Source of the DNA: Streptomyces gelaticus
Lineage (GTDB): Bacteria; Actinomycetota; Actinomycetes; Streptomycetales; Streptomycetaceae
NCBI RefSeq assembly: GCF_014649535.1
Contig: NZ_BMTF01000028.1
Span: forward strand, 1-64,000
DNA: 64,000 nucleotides
Direction: 5' to 3'
The position numbers were made by a program, and so were the translations under genes. The notes below the pieces were generated by a model. That model was given only the letters and a program-made list of their open reading frames with translations. It had not been told where the DNA came from and did no database searches. This document shows, in pieces, positions 15,679 through 24,553 of this stretch (positions are counted from its first letter, which is position 1; every line of letters begins with the position of its first letter).

Positions 15679-18339
15679 ATGGAGACCCCTCTCGCGCGTA
15701 CGCCCCGGTGGCGGCGCCTGCTGCCCCGCCGGCGCGGCCGGTGGGCCGCGGGCCTGGCGGCGCTCGCCGTGCTGGCCGGTGCCGGCACCTGGAACGCCGC
15801 GGCCGACGGCGGCGGGCCCGCGGTGCACCGCCAGGACCGGACGATGAAGGCCGACGGGGTGTCCATCGACACCTCGTACTTCACCGCCGGTGGCGGCGGG
15901 CGCCGGCCCGCCGTGCTGATCGGGCACGGCTTCGGCGGCAGCAAGGACGATGTGCGGGCACAGGCCGAGCGGCTGGCCCGTTCCGGGTACGCCGTGCTGA
16001 CCTGGTCCGCCCGCGGATTCGGGAAGTCGGGCGGCGACATCGGGCTCAACGACCCCGACCGCGAGGTCAAGGACGTGTCCCGGCTGATCGACTGGCTCGC
16101 GGGCCGGCCCGAGGTGCGGCTCGACGCCGAGGGCGACCCACGCGTCGGGATCACCGGAGCCTCCTACGGCGGGGCCGTCTCGCTCCTCGCGGCCGGATAC
16201 GACGAACGCGTCGACGCCGTCGCACCACAGATCACGTACTGGAACCTCGCCGACGCACTGTTCCCCGGCGGGGTGTTCAAGAAGCTCTGGGCCGGGATCT
16301 TCGTCACCACCGGCGGCGGCTGCCAGAAGTTCGAGAAGCGGCTCTGCGAGATGTACGAACGGGTCGCTGTCGGCGGAGAGCCGGACGCCGCCGCGCGTGC
16401 GCTGCTGACCGAACGTTCGCCGAGCGCCGTCGCCGACCGCATCAGGGTGCCCGCGCTCATCGTGCAGGGACAGTCCGACTCCCTCTTCCCGCTCGGCCAG
16501 GCCGACGCCATGGCCGAGGCCATCAGCGGCAACGGCGCACCCGTCGCCGTCGACTGGATCGCCGGCGGGCACGACGGCGGCGACCTGGAGACCGACCGGG
16601 TCCAGCGGCGGATCGGCGACTGGTTCGACCGGTATCTCAAGGAGGACAAGGGCACCGGCACCGGGCCCGGCTTCCGCGTCACCCGCACCGGAGGCATCGA
16701 CTCCACCGACGGAGCCGCCCTCACGCGCGGGGCGAGCAGCGATACGTACCCCGGACTGAGCAGCGGCGCACGGAGCGTCGAGCTGGGCCGTCGTACGCAG
16801 ACGTTCCGCAACCCCGCCGGGGCGGGCCCGCCCGCCATCTCCGCCGTGCCCGGGGCCGGCGTCGGCCTCGCCCGGCTCTCGTCCCTCGGCGTCGGGCTCT
16901 CGATCGACTTCCCCGGACAGCACGCCCGCTTCGACTCGGCACCGCTGGACGAGCCGCTGGACATCACCGGCTCACCGGCCGTCCGGGTCGACGTCGAGGC
17001 CGGGCGGGGCGACGCGGTGCTGTTCGGCAAGGTGTACGACGTGTCCCCGGACGGCAAGCAGCAGCTGCTGCCCGCCCAGCTGGTCGCCCCCTTCCGGATC
17101 ACCCCGGACCGGCAGGGCGAGCCGGTCGTGCTGACCCTCCCCGCCATCGACCACCGGTTCGACGCGGGGCACCGGCTCCGCCTCGTCCTCTCCGCCACCG
17201 ACCTCGGCTACGCCTCCCCGGCCGAGCCGACGACGTACACCGTGACCCCCGCCGGCCCGCTGACCGTCCCCACCGCCCCCGGCCTGAGGACCGCACCGGC
17301 CGGCCTGCCCCGGTGGACCTGGGGGCTCCCGGCCGCCGCCGCGGTGATCGCCGCCCTGCTGCTGCTCACCGCGCGCCGCCGCACCGCCACGCCCGCCCCC
17401 GACCCGGCGCTCGCCGGCGTGCCCCTCCAGATCACCGGCCTGGCCAAGAAGTACGCCGGGTCCACCGACCGGTACGCCGTGCAGGACCTGTCCTTCCGGG
17501 TCGAGAAGGGACAGGTGCTCGGCCTCCTCGGGCCCAACGGCGCGGGCAAGACCACGACGCTGCGCATGCTGATGGGGCTCATCACCCCCGACGACGGCGA
17601 GATCCGGGTCTTCGGACAGGCCATCCGGCCGGGCGCCCCGGTGCTGTCCCGGGTCGGTTCGTTCGTCGAGGGCGCCGGATTCCTGCCGCACCTGTCCGGG
17701 CGCGCCAACCTGGAGCTGTACTGGCAAGCCACCGGGCGCCCCGTCGAGGACGCGCACCTGGCGGAGGCACTGGAGATCGCCGGGCTCGGCGACGCACTGG
17801 CCCGCGCCGTCCGCACGTACTCGCAGGGCATGCGGCAGCGTCTCGCCATCGCCCAGGCCATGCTCGGCCTGCCGGACCTGCTCATCCTCGACGAACCGAC
17901 CAACGGCCTCGACCCGCCCCAGATCCGCGAGATGCGTGACGTGATGATCCGTTACGCGGCCGGGGGCCGGACCGTCATCGTCTCCAGCCATCTGCTCTCC
18001 GAGGTCGAGCAGTCCTGCACCCACCTCGTGGTCATGGACCGCGGCCGGCTCGTCCAGGCCGGCCCGGTCGCCGAGATCACCGGCTCCGGTGACATGCTGC
18101 TCGTCACCACCGCGCAGGAGGTCGCCGAACCGCTCGTGGAGAAGATCGCCGCACTGGCGGGGATCGGCTCGGCGGCCCGCACCGGTGACGGCCTCGGGCT
18201 GCTGGTCCGGCTCGACGGCGCCACCCCGGCCGGACTGATCGCTGAACTCGTCCGGCTGGACGTGCCGTTGACCGGTGTCGGACCGCACCGCCGCCTGGAG
18301 GACGCGTTCCTCACCCTGATCTCCGGAGGCTCCGCATGA
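15679..18339 (+). CDS. Fusion: extracytoplasmic X-Pro-peptidase/CocE-like hydrolase plus ABC transporter ATPase
   Basis: An 886-aa two-function membrane protein. After a basic N-terminus, a hydrophobic segment (about 22-42) anchors an alpha/beta-hydrolase with nucleophile Ser162 in GASYGG, Asp267 in GQSDSLF and His298 in GGHDGGD. A beta-rich X-Pro dipeptidyl-peptidase C-terminal-type domain follows (about 360-540). A second hydrophobic helix (546-565) returns the chain to the cytoplasm, where an ABC ATPase occupies about 577-880: Walker A GPNGAGKTT (Lys624), signature SQGMRQR at 715, Walker B LLILDEPTNGLD and switch His in SSHLL. It overlaps the permease gene by ATGA. The topology implies that an outside hydrolase is physically tied to a transporter; the substrate is unknown. 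Confidence 0.88.
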   Translation: METPLARTPRWRRLLPRRRGRWAAGLAALAVLAGAGTWNAAADGGGPAVHRQDRTMKADGVSIDTSYFTAGGGGRRPAVLIGHGFGGSKDDVRAQAERLARSGYAVLTWSARGFGKSGGDIGLNDPDREVKDVSRLIDWLAGRPEVRLDAEGDPRVGITGASYGGAVSLLAAGYDERVDAVAPQITYWNLADALFPGGVFKKLWAGIFVTTGGGCQKFEKRLCEMYERVAVGGEPDAAARALLTERSPSAVADRIRVPALIVQGQSDSLFPLGQADAMAEAISGNGAPVAVDWIAGGHDGGDLETDRVQRRIGDWFDRYLKEDKGTGTGPGFRVTRTGGIDSTDGAALTRGASSDTYPGLSSGARSVELGRRTQTFRNPAGAGPPAISAVPGAGVGLARLSSLGVGLSIDFPGQHARFDSAPLDEPLDITGSPAVRVDVEAGRGDAVLFGKVYDVSPDGKQQLLPAQLVAPFRITPDRQGEPVVLTLPAIDHRFDAGHRLRLVLSATDLGYASPAEPTTYTVTPAGPLTVPTAPGLRTAPAGLPRWTWGLPAAAAVIAALLLLTARRRTATPAPDPALAGVPLQITGLAKKYAGSTDRYAVQDLSFRVEKGQVLGLLGPNGAGKTTTLRMLMGLITPDDGEIRVFGQAIRPGAPVLSRVGSFVEGAGFLPHLSGRANLELYWQATGRPVEDAHLAEALEIAGLGDALARAVRTYSQGMRQRLAIAQAMLGLPDLLILDEPTNGLDPPQIREMRDVMIRYAAGGRTVIVSSHLLSEVEQSCTHLVVMDRGRLVQAGPVAEITGSGDMLLVTTAQEVAEPLVEKIAALAGIGSAARTGDGLGLLVRLDGATPAGLIAELVRLDVPLTGVGPHRRLEDAFLTLISGGSA

Positions 18340-19214
18340 GTGCCGCAGTCGACCTCGCCGGGAGCGCCGAAGCCCCCGGCTACCGGGCCCGGCACACCCT
18401 GCCGCTGCGCGTCGAGGCGGTACGCCAGCTGCGCAGGCGCCGCACCCTGCTCATGGGCGGGGTGCTGGCCGCGCTGCCGTTCGTCCTGATCATCGCGTTC
18501 GCGATCGGCGGCACCCCGGACTCGCGGGGCGGCGGCAGCGACCGGATCACCCTGATGGACACCGCGACCGCCTCCGCCGCGAACTTCGCCGCGACCTGCC
18601 TGTTCGTCTCCGCCGGGTTCCTGCTCGTGGTCCCGGTCGCACTGTTCTGCGGGGACACCGTCGCCTCCGAGGCGAGCTGGTCGTCGCTGCGCTATCTGCT
18701 GGCGGCGCCGGTGCCGCGGGCCAGGCTGCTGTGGAGCAAGCTCGTCGTGGCGCTCGGTTTCAGCCTGGCCGCGATGGTGCTGCTGCCGCTCGTCGCACTG
18801 GCCGCGGGAGCCGTCGCCTACGGCTGGGGGCCGCTCGAACTGCCCACCGGGGGAGCGCTCGCCGCCTCGGAGACCGTGCCGCGGCTCGCACTCGTCGTCG
18901 CGTTCGTCTTCGTGTCCCAACTGGTCACCGCCGGGCTGGCGTTCTGGCTGTCCACGAAGACCGACGCCCCGCTGGGCGCGGTCGGCGGCGCGGTCGGGCT
19001 GACCATCGTCGGCAATGTGCTGGACGCCGTCACCGCGCTGGGTTCCTGGCGCGAATTCCTGCCCGCGCACTGGCAGTTCGCCTGGGCGGACGCGCTCCAG
19101 CCCGGCATCGAATGGGGCGGCATGGTCAAGGGTGCGGCGATCTCGGTGACGTATGCCCTGATCCTGTTCGCCTTCGCCTTCCGGGGGTTCAGTCGTAAGG
19201 ACATCGTGTCCTGA
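18336..19214 (+). CDS. ABC transporter permease, ABC-2 type
   Basis: A 292-aa protein with about six membrane helices. It overlaps the stop of the hydrolase-ATPase fusion, so it is the obvious membrane partner of that ATPase. A basic cytoplasmic start (VRQLRRRRTLL) leads into LMGGVLAALPFVLIIAFAIGG; an EASWSSLRYLLAAPVPRARLLWSKL loop between helices is typical of the NosY/ABC-2 permease group. The direction of transport is probably export, but the substrate is not evident. Confidence 0.88.
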   Translation: MSAAVDLAGSAEAPGYRARHTLPLRVEAVRQLRRRRTLLMGGVLAALPFVLIIAFAIGGTPDSRGGGSDRITLMDTATASAANFAATCLFVSAGFLLVVPVALFCGDTVASEASWSSLRYLLAAPVPRARLLWSKLVVALGFSLAAMVLLPLVALAAGAVAYGWGPLELPTGGALAASETVPRLALVVAFVFVSQLVTAGLAFWLSTKTDAPLGAVGGAVGLTIVGNVLDAVTALGSWREFLPAHWQFAWADALQPGIEWGGMVKGAAISVTYALILFAFAFRGFSRKDIVS

Positions 19215-19346
19215 GCCCGACGTTCCGCCGGCCTTCCGGCCTCCGTTGCCGCATCGAGATCCATCCGCAATGTCTTCGTCGGCTCCTGGGCGCCGTCCCG
19301 CACGTCACATTCACAAGTGCTGGCACGAGGACGTTGGGGGCAGGCG

Positions 19347-20948
19347 ATGGAACGCCGGACAGGCACGTACGCGAAGAAGCACGGGCGGAGATGGCAGGGC
19401 GCACTCGGGGTGCTGTTGGCGGGCGGGGTGCTGCTCACCGGGTGCTCCGGGACGTCGAGCGTGAACAAGGCCGCCACCGACGGCCGGGGCGACGGCCCGC
19501 GCCAGGCTCCGGAGCCCGCCGCGCCGGGCGGCGCGGCCGACAGCGACGGGACGAAGAAGCGGGACGGGCTGCGGGAGTCCGCACCGCCCGACTACCTCTC
19601 CACCTTCGCCCTGGACGTCGACACCGCCTCCTACGGCTACGCCCGCCGCACCCTCGACGACAACGGCCTGCCGGATCCGTCCACGGTGCGGCCCGAGGAG
19701 TTCGTCAACAGCTTCCGCCAGGGCTACCGGCGCCCGGCCGGCAACGGCTTCAGCGTGAACGTCGACGGGGCCCGCGCGGGGGCGAAGGGCGGCGACTGGT
19801 CGCTGGTGCGGGTGGGGCTGGCCACCCGCGCCGCTCCCGCCCGCGAGGAACGCCCGCCCGCCGCACTCACCTTCGTCGTCGACATCTCCGGCTCGATGGC
19901 CGAGACGGGCCGTCTCGACCTGGTGAAGAAGTCCCTGGACATCCTCACCGACGAACTCCGCGACGACGACTCGGTCTCCCTGGTCACCTTCAGCGACGAG
20001 GCGAAGACCCTGCTGCCGATGACCCGGCTGCGGGACCACCGCGGCCGGATCCGCGACCGGATCGACTCCATGGAGGCCACCGACTCCACCAATGTGGAGG
20101 CCGGTGTCCGCCGCGGCTACGACGAGGCTCTCGACGGCCGCGTCGAGGGCGCCAACAACCGGGTCGTCCTGCTCTCCGACGCCCTCGCCAACACCGGCGA
20201 GACCGACGCCGAAGCCATCCTGGAGCGCATCGGTTCCGCCCGCCGGGACCACGGCATCACCCTCTTCGGGGTCGGCGTCGGCAGCGAATACGGCGACGCG
20301 CTGATGGAGCAGCTCACCAACAGGGGCGACGGCCACACCACGTACGTCGCCGACGAGGAGCAGGCCCGCAAGGTCTTCGTCGACCAGCTGCCCGCCCACC
20401 TCGAACTGACGGCCCGCGACGCCAAGGCCCAGGTCGCCTTCGAACGGGACACCGTCAAGCAGTTCAGGCTCATCGGCTACGAGGACCGCAAGGTCGCCGA
20501 CGAGGACTTCCGCAACGACCGCGTCGACGGCGGCGAGGTCGGCCCCGGCCACACGGTGACCGCGCTGTACGCCGTACGCCTCAGGGCCGGTGCCTCGGGC
20601 CATGTGGCGACGGCGACCGTGCGCTGGCTCGACCCCAGGACCCGGGCGCCGCACGAGCAGCAGGGCACGGTCACCACGGACGCGATCGACGGACCGCTGT
20701 GGGGCGGCGACAGCAAGCGCCTCCAAGTGACCGCGACCGCCGCGTACTTCGCCGAAGAACTGCGCGGCGGCCGGCTGCCCGGCGCGCCCGGACTCGGTGA
20801 ACTCTCCGCGCACGCAAGGAAGCTGGCCGCCGAGACCGAGGACGCGTCGGTACAGAAGCTGGCGATCATGATCGGCCGGGCCGACCGGCTCAAGAACGGC
20901 CCGGGAGGCAGAGGTTCCGGGGAAGTGCCGGAAGGCGAACTGGGCTGA
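19347..20948 (+). CDS. VWA-domain lipoprotein, YfbK-like
   Basis: A 533-aa surface lipoprotein. The basic start and hydrophobic core end in lipobox LLTGC (Cys33). The YfbK-type N-terminal block (DYLSTFALDVDTASYGYARR, PSTVRPEEFVNSF) precedes a von Willebrand A domain with intact MIDAS DISGS at 179-183, a TNVEAGVRRGYD block and SDALANTG. The C-terminal part (RLQVTATAAYFAEELRGG) matches the family's own C-terminal region. Start at 19347 with GGGGGCAGG upstream. Function in Streptomyces unknown; probably metal-dependent protein binding at the cell surface. Confidence 0.88.
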   Translation: MERRTGTYAKKHGRRWQGALGVLLAGGVLLTGCSGTSSVNKAATDGRGDGPRQAPEPAAPGGAADSDGTKKRDGLRESAPPDYLSTFALDVDTASYGYARRTLDDNGLPDPSTVRPEEFVNSFRQGYRRPAGNGFSVNVDGARAGAKGGDWSLVRVGLATRAAPAREERPPAALTFVVDISGSMAETGRLDLVKKSLDILTDELRDDDSVSLVTFSDEAKTLLPMTRLRDHRGRIRDRIDSMEATDSTNVEAGVRRGYDEALDGRVEGANNRVVLLSDALANTGETDAEAILERIGSARRDHGITLFGVGVGSEYGDALMEQLTNRGDGHTTYVADEEQARKVFVDQLPAHLELTARDAKAQVAFERDTVKQFRLIGYEDRKVADEDFRNDRVDGGEVGPGHTVTALYAVRLRAGASGHVATATVRWLDPRTRAPHEQQGTVTTDAIDGPLWGGDSKRLQVTATAAYFAEELRGGRLPGAPGLGELSAHARKLAAETEDASVQKLAIMIGRADRLKNGPGGRGSGEVPEGELG

Positions 20949-20972
20949 ACGGGGAGCGGCGGCGCGCCCGCC

Positions 20973-20998
20973 GAGGACATGATGTGCCTCATGTCCTC
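20973..20998. promoter_or_regulatory. Perfect palindrome covering the start of the DUF1772 gene
   Basis: GAGGACATGA and TCATGTCCTC are 10-bp perfect arms with a 6-nt loop. The left arm holds the GAGG ribosome site and the start codon at 20982. It could be an mRNA hairpin limiting translation or an operator placed over the start. Confidence 0.6.
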
Positions 20999-21458
20999 CA
21001 CCCTGTCCTCCCTGTTCCTGGCACTCGCCGTGATCACCACGGGCCTCTACGCCGGATTCATGCTGACCTTCCTGATCGCGATCATGCCGGGCATCGGGGC
21101 ACTGCCCGACGAGCGGTTCACGGCCGCCATGCGCCGCTTCAACGAAAAGGTGCCGGGACCGGCCTTCCTGGTCCTCTTCCTCGGTGTGATCGCCTTCCCG
21201 GCCGCCGTGGTCGTCGGCGGCGACGGCGGCCCGGACCGGATGCTCGCCGTCGCGGCACTGGTCTGCGCCATCGCCGGCCACCTGATCACGATCGCCGGAA
21301 ACATCCCGCTCAACCAGGCACTCGCAAAGTCCGAGGGCGGCGACGACAGTGCGGCCCGCGCGGCGTTCGAGTCCCGCTGGAACCGGCTCCACCGCGTCAG
21401 GACGCTGCTGTCCCTCGCCGCGTTCGCCCTGCTGGCCGTGGTCGGGGCGGAGTTCTAG
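20982..21458 (+). CDS. DUF1772 (anthrone-oxygenase-like) membrane protein
   Basis: A 158-aa protein with four hydrophobic helices. Family features: LAVITTGLYAGFMLTFLIAIMPGI, a central NEKVPGPAFLVLFLGVIAF, then ITIAGNIPLNQALA and FESRWNRLHRVRTLLSLAAF, which match DUF1772. Some members act as anthrone oxygenases in polyketide pathways, but no such cluster is nearby. I chose the second of two adjacent ATGs (20982) because GAGG is then 5 nt upstream; 20979 and 20991 are alternatives. A perfect palindrome covers this region. Confidence 0.75.
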   Translation: MCLMSSTLSSLFLALAVITTGLYAGFMLTFLIAIMPGIGALPDERFTAAMRRFNEKVPGPAFLVLFLGVIAFPAAVVVGGDGGPDRMLAVAALVCAIAGHLITIAGNIPLNQALAKSEGGDDSAARAAFESRWNRLHRVRTLLSLAAFALLAVVGAEF

Positions 21459-21796
21459 GCCTGCCCGGCCCTGATCCGCCGGACAGGACCCGGCCGCGCG
21501 GACACGGGCCGGAGGGGACCGGCGGGCCGCCGCCGCGCGGGGCAGGCGGAGCCGGACAGCGCTCCGGCGGGAGCCGGAGTCGTCATGGCGGGCATCCCGC
21601 CGTTCAACTCCGGCCACGGCGATGGGATTTCGTCATCCGGGGTTCGCCGGTCGTTCGAGTGGCAGAGCTGTAACGGTCGCTTCCGGGAGGCAACCGTCGC
21701 GCGCCGAGGCCTGTCTGATTCTGCACAGCGCCGGTGCTCCACCGACGCACCGCACTGTCCACCCGAACCTTCCGAAATCTGAACGAAGGAGTCCAC
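21459..21796. other. 338-bp non-coding region
   Basis: No convincing gene. It contains two small hairpins: CTCCGGC-GGGA-GCCGGAG at 21562-21579 and GGCGGG-CAT-CCCGCC at 21587-21601, which may end the DUF1772 transcript. A less GC-rich stretch from about 21600 to 21790 presumably holds the promoter of the FG-GAP gene, but I see no clear -35/-10 pair. Confidence 0.6.
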
Positions 21797-23308
21797 GTGG
21801 CATCCCGTGTCCTAGGAACCACCGTGGTCCTCGCCATCGCCGTGGCGACCGCCGTGACAACCTTCCCCACCGCCCAGGCGTCGACGCCCGACCGCGCCAC
21901 GTCCTCGGTGTCGGCGTCCGCGAACGGGGCCGTGCCCGCACCGGCCCCGCGACGCGACGACTTCAACGGGGACGGCTACCCGGACCTGGCGTTCACCGCG
22001 CCCGGTGCCACGGTCGACGGCAAGGCCAAGGCCGGATACGTGGGCGTGGTGTTCGGCTCCAAGAACGGACCGCAGACCTCCACCAAGCAGGTCTTCACCC
22101 AGAACTCGCCCGGAATACCGGACGACGCCGAGACCGGTGACGCGTTCGGCAGCTCGATGGTCTCCGCCGACCTGGACAAGGACGGCTTCAGCGACCTCGT
22201 GGTCGGCGCGGGCAACGAACAGACCGGCACGTCCAAGCAGTCCGGTTCGCTCACCGTCATCTGGGGCGGCGCGCAGGGACTCTCCGGCGGCGCGACCCTC
22301 CTGAACGGCGAGGAACAGTACGCCGGGGTCGGCTCCAAGACCGCAGTCGGCGACTTCGACGGCGACGGCGCCATGGACGTCGTCACCTTCTCGGGGGGCG
22401 ACATCCGGGTCCTGTCCGGCCCGTTCAAGCGCGACGGCAGCGCGGCGGCCCCCGTCCGGAAGATCCCCGACATGGACGATCTGCGCTTCATGGACATCGC
22501 CGCGGGCGACTTCAACGGCGACGGCCGCGACGACCTGGCGGCAGTCGTCCACGACGGCGACGAGTACGACGCCCGGCGCATCATCGTCCGCAACGGCGGC
22601 GCCACCGGCCTCGCCGAGAACTACACCACCGTCAACCGGCCCAACGGCTACCGTCTCCAGGGCGGCGAGACCATCGCGGCCGGCCACATCAACGGTGACA
22701 AGTACGCCGACCTCGTCGTGGGCCGCACGGTCGAGGGCTACGACAGCGATCTGGACTATCCGCTCGCCCTGGGCGGCATGATCACCTACGTGCCGGGCAG
22801 CGCCACCGGCCCGCGCGGCGACCGGGCCAAGGTCTTCAACCAGGACAGCGCCGGTGTCCCCGGCGCCGCCGAGGTGCACGACGGATTCGGCAGCTCGCTG
22901 TCGATCGGCGACATGAACGGCGACGGCTACGGCGACATCGCCGTCGGCGTCCCCCGGGAGGACATCGGCACGAAGAAGGACGCGGGTTCGGTCCTGGTCC
23001 TCCCCGGCACCGCGTCCGGCCCGACCGGGACCGGCACGGTGGGCTTCAACCAGGACACGACGGACGTCCCCGGGGCGGCCGAGGCCGGCGACCTGTTCGG
23101 CGCCGCGGCCAAGCTGGTCGACGCCAACCGCGACGGCCGCAGCGAACTGGCCGTCGGCGCCCCCGGCGAGAACGGCAACTCCGGTTCCCTGTGGGTCTTC
23201 CCGACCACGGAGAAGGGCCTGACGGCCAAGGGCTCGTTCACCTTCGGCCACGGAGCGCTGGGCACGGTGGGAACGGCCGCGACGCTGGGATCGTCGTTCA
23301 ACCGCTGA
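21797..23308 (+). CDS. Secreted FG-GAP/VCBS repeat (integrin-like beta-propeller) protein
   Basis: A 503-aa exported protein. GTG start with GAAGGAG 7 nt upstream gives a signal peptide (VLGTTVVLAIAVATAVTTF..AQA). The mature part is built of about seven repeats each holding a calcium-loop motif such as DFNGDGYPDL, DLDKDGFSDL, DFDGDGAMDV, DFNGDGRDDL, HINGDKYADL, DMNGDGYGDI and DANRDGRSEL. This is the seven-bladed integrin-alpha-like propeller arrangement. No enzyme domain is attached. Likely an extracellular calcium-binding protein with unknown ligand. Confidence 0.9.
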   Translation: MASRVLGTTVVLAIAVATAVTTFPTAQASTPDRATSSVSASANGAVPAPAPRRDDFNGDGYPDLAFTAPGATVDGKAKAGYVGVVFGSKNGPQTSTKQVFTQNSPGIPDDAETGDAFGSSMVSADLDKDGFSDLVVGAGNEQTGTSKQSGSLTVIWGGAQGLSGGATLLNGEEQYAGVGSKTAVGDFDGDGAMDVVTFSGGDIRVLSGPFKRDGSAAAPVRKIPDMDDLRFMDIAAGDFNGDGRDDLAAVVHDGDEYDARRIIVRNGGATGLAENYTTVNRPNGYRLQGGETIAAGHINGDKYADLVVGRTVEGYDSDLDYPLALGGMITYVPGSATGPRGDRAKVFNQDSAGVPGAAEVHDGFGSSLSIGDMNGDGYGDIAVGVPREDIGTKKDAGSVLVLPGTASGPTGTGTVGFNQDTTDVPGAAEAGDLFGAAAKLVDANRDGRSELAVGAPGENGNSGSLWVFPTTEKGLTAKGSFTFGHGALGTVGTAATLGSSFNR

Positions 23309-23323
23309 CCTCGCGTCCAGGCC

Positions 23324-23351
23324 CCGGGGGTGGGGCCGGCCCCACCCCCGG
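23324..23351 (+). terminator. Perfect 28-nt palindrome after the FG-GAP gene
   Basis: CCGGGGGTGGGGCC is followed directly by its reverse complement, 15 nt after the stop at 23308. As RNA it forms a very stable GC hairpin. Confidence 0.85.
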
Positions 23352-23405
23352 AAGTCGGGCAGCGGGTATGTCCCCGCCCCGGGGACCGCCTCCTACGGTG
23401 AGGCC

Positions 23406-23630
23406 ATGCACCCCCGCACCGTGTGGCAGGCCCTGCCGTCGCCCCGCTATCCGCTGTCCTTCTGGCCCTGGCGGTCGGCCAATCACCTGATCAGCGGCGC
23501 TCTGGCCGGTATCACGCCGGTGTCGCGACCCACGCACGATGCCGGCTACAAGCTGACTGAGGCTGACTTTGACCTTGCCGCTCGGATCGATGCCATCGCG
23601 GCGGCACACCAGTCCACGCCTCTCGACTGA
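23406..23630 (+). pseudogene. Truncated sensor-kinase-like N-terminus
   Basis: A 74-aa frame with ATG and GGTGAGG just upstream. Residues 1-35 (WQALPSPRYPLSFWPWRS..LISGALAG) resemble the start of Streptomyces sensor histidine kinases whose first helix follows a 'PWRSLAYLLTG'-type motif. After that the sequence changes to an unrelated, charged stretch (LTEADFDLAARIDAIAA) and stops. It looks like a fusion of two broken genes left by a deletion, although a functional small protein cannot be excluded. A strong terminator follows. Confidence 0.45.
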
Positions 23631-23648
23631 AACCGGGCGCACAAGAAC

Positions 23649-23683
23649 CGCCCCCTGCACCGGCCGAGGCCAGGCAGGGGGCG
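23649..23683 (+). terminator. Terminator after the truncated ORF
   Basis: Perfect 10-bp arms CGCCCCCTGC and GCAGGGGGCG around a 15-nt loop, 18 nt downstream of the stop at 23630. Confidence 0.75.
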
Positions 23684-23820
23684 TGTCATGGGTTACGACT
23701 GTTGTGCACTGAGAGAGCGGGCCGGAACCGGGCATTCGACCATCATGGAGCCGCCGGCGGAGGGGGTGCACGCGTTGCCTGTCACCCGCCGATGACTGCG
23801 CAGCCCTCTTACGGGGGCAC

Positions 23821-23837
23821 GGCGCACGGTCTGCGCC
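23821..23837 (-). terminator. Short hairpin after the small secreted-protein gene
   Basis: GGCGCA and TGCGCC pair around a 5-nt loop, 20 nt beyond the stop at 23857 on the minus strand. Confidence 0.4.
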
Positions 23838-23856
23838 CCACGGTGGTGGTGGGCCG

Positions 23857-24264
23857 TTACAGGACGGCTACGGTGAACGGCCGGTCTGCGCCCTTGCCGC
23901 TGCTGTCGCTGGTGACGATGGTGATGGTGTTGGCGTCGTTGCCACAGTAGGAGTGCGGCGCACCGATGGCGGTGATCTCTCCTCGGAAGTTGTTGAGCGT
24001 GGCGACGATCGCCGCAGTGGAAAGGTCGCTCACGGCACGGGACGGGACCTTGATGCAGTAGACGCCAACGCCGCTGCCCCGGGTGACCGACTGGACGTTC
24101 TTGCCGCCCAGGAGCGTGGCGTTGCCGGCCACCTTCGCGGCGGCGCGGGCGTAGGGGGCGTCGATGTCGGCAGCCGAGGCGGTGCCGGACAGAACGGTCA
24201 GAGACGTCGCTGCGCCGAGAGCGAGCGCGAGGACGCGGCTGGTACCTCGAGTTGTGGTGCGCAT
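23857..24264 (-). CDS. Small secreted protein, unknown family
   Basis: A 135-aa exported protein. ATG at 24264 is preceded by GAAAGAGA and gives a standard signal peptide (MRTTTRGTSRVLALALGAATSLTVL..ASA). The mature part of about 100 residues has two cysteines (VYCIKV and SYCGND) that could form one disulphide, and a conserved-looking centre AAIVATLNNFRGEITAIG. I do not recognise the family. It sits in a gene-poor stretch next to tRNA-Arg. The GC content of the gene is somewhat lower than neighbours, hinting at acquisition. Confidence 0.65.
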   Translation of the reverse strand: MRTTTRGTSRVLALALGAATSLTVLSGTASAADIDAPYARAAAKVAGNATLLGGKNVQSVTRGSGVGVYCIKVPSRAVSDLSTAAIVATLNNFRGEITAIGAPHSYCGNDANTITIVTSDSSGKGADRPFTVAVL

Positions 24265-24553
24265 TTTCTCTTTCACAGCCCTTTGCTGTCGAGCGATTAC
24301 AAACAGCGACAGTCTGGGGGTCGCGGGCAGCCGTTTGTGAGCACTACGGCACATACCCCCCAGGCGAAGGAATGTCGCACCTCCTGGTTGACCATGCCTT
24401 CGTCGACGGGCAGCGCCGATCGTGGCTGGCTGCCGATCGCAACGCGATTACGTTCCCTTCCGGAGCGGCAGAAGCGGAGCGAAACCCAGAGGTCAGGAGC
24501 GGCGACGGTCGGCAGGCAGGCCAGCGACAGTCGGGGACGGTGAGGAGTCCGGG
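24265..24553. other. 289-bp stretch without a convincing gene
   Basis: Base composition is less GC-rich than the surroundings. Frames exist on both strands but none shows codon bias or recognisable domains. It presumably carries the promoter of the small secreted protein (minus strand). Consistent with degraded DNA of an old insertion. Confidence 0.5.

Noticed and set aside
16972..18288. 438-residue minus-strand frame opposite the hydrolase-ABC fusion
   Set aside because: Antisense of the ABC domain; no motif and no ribosome site.
15679..18339. Considered a frameshift or assembly join of two genes
   Set aside because: The frame is continuous with good codon bias, and a second membrane helix is exactly where the topology needs it. 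There is no stop or ribosome site at the junction.
23702..23950. 82-residue plus-strand frame
   Set aside because: Antisense to the 3' end of the small secreted protein gene, with no coding features.
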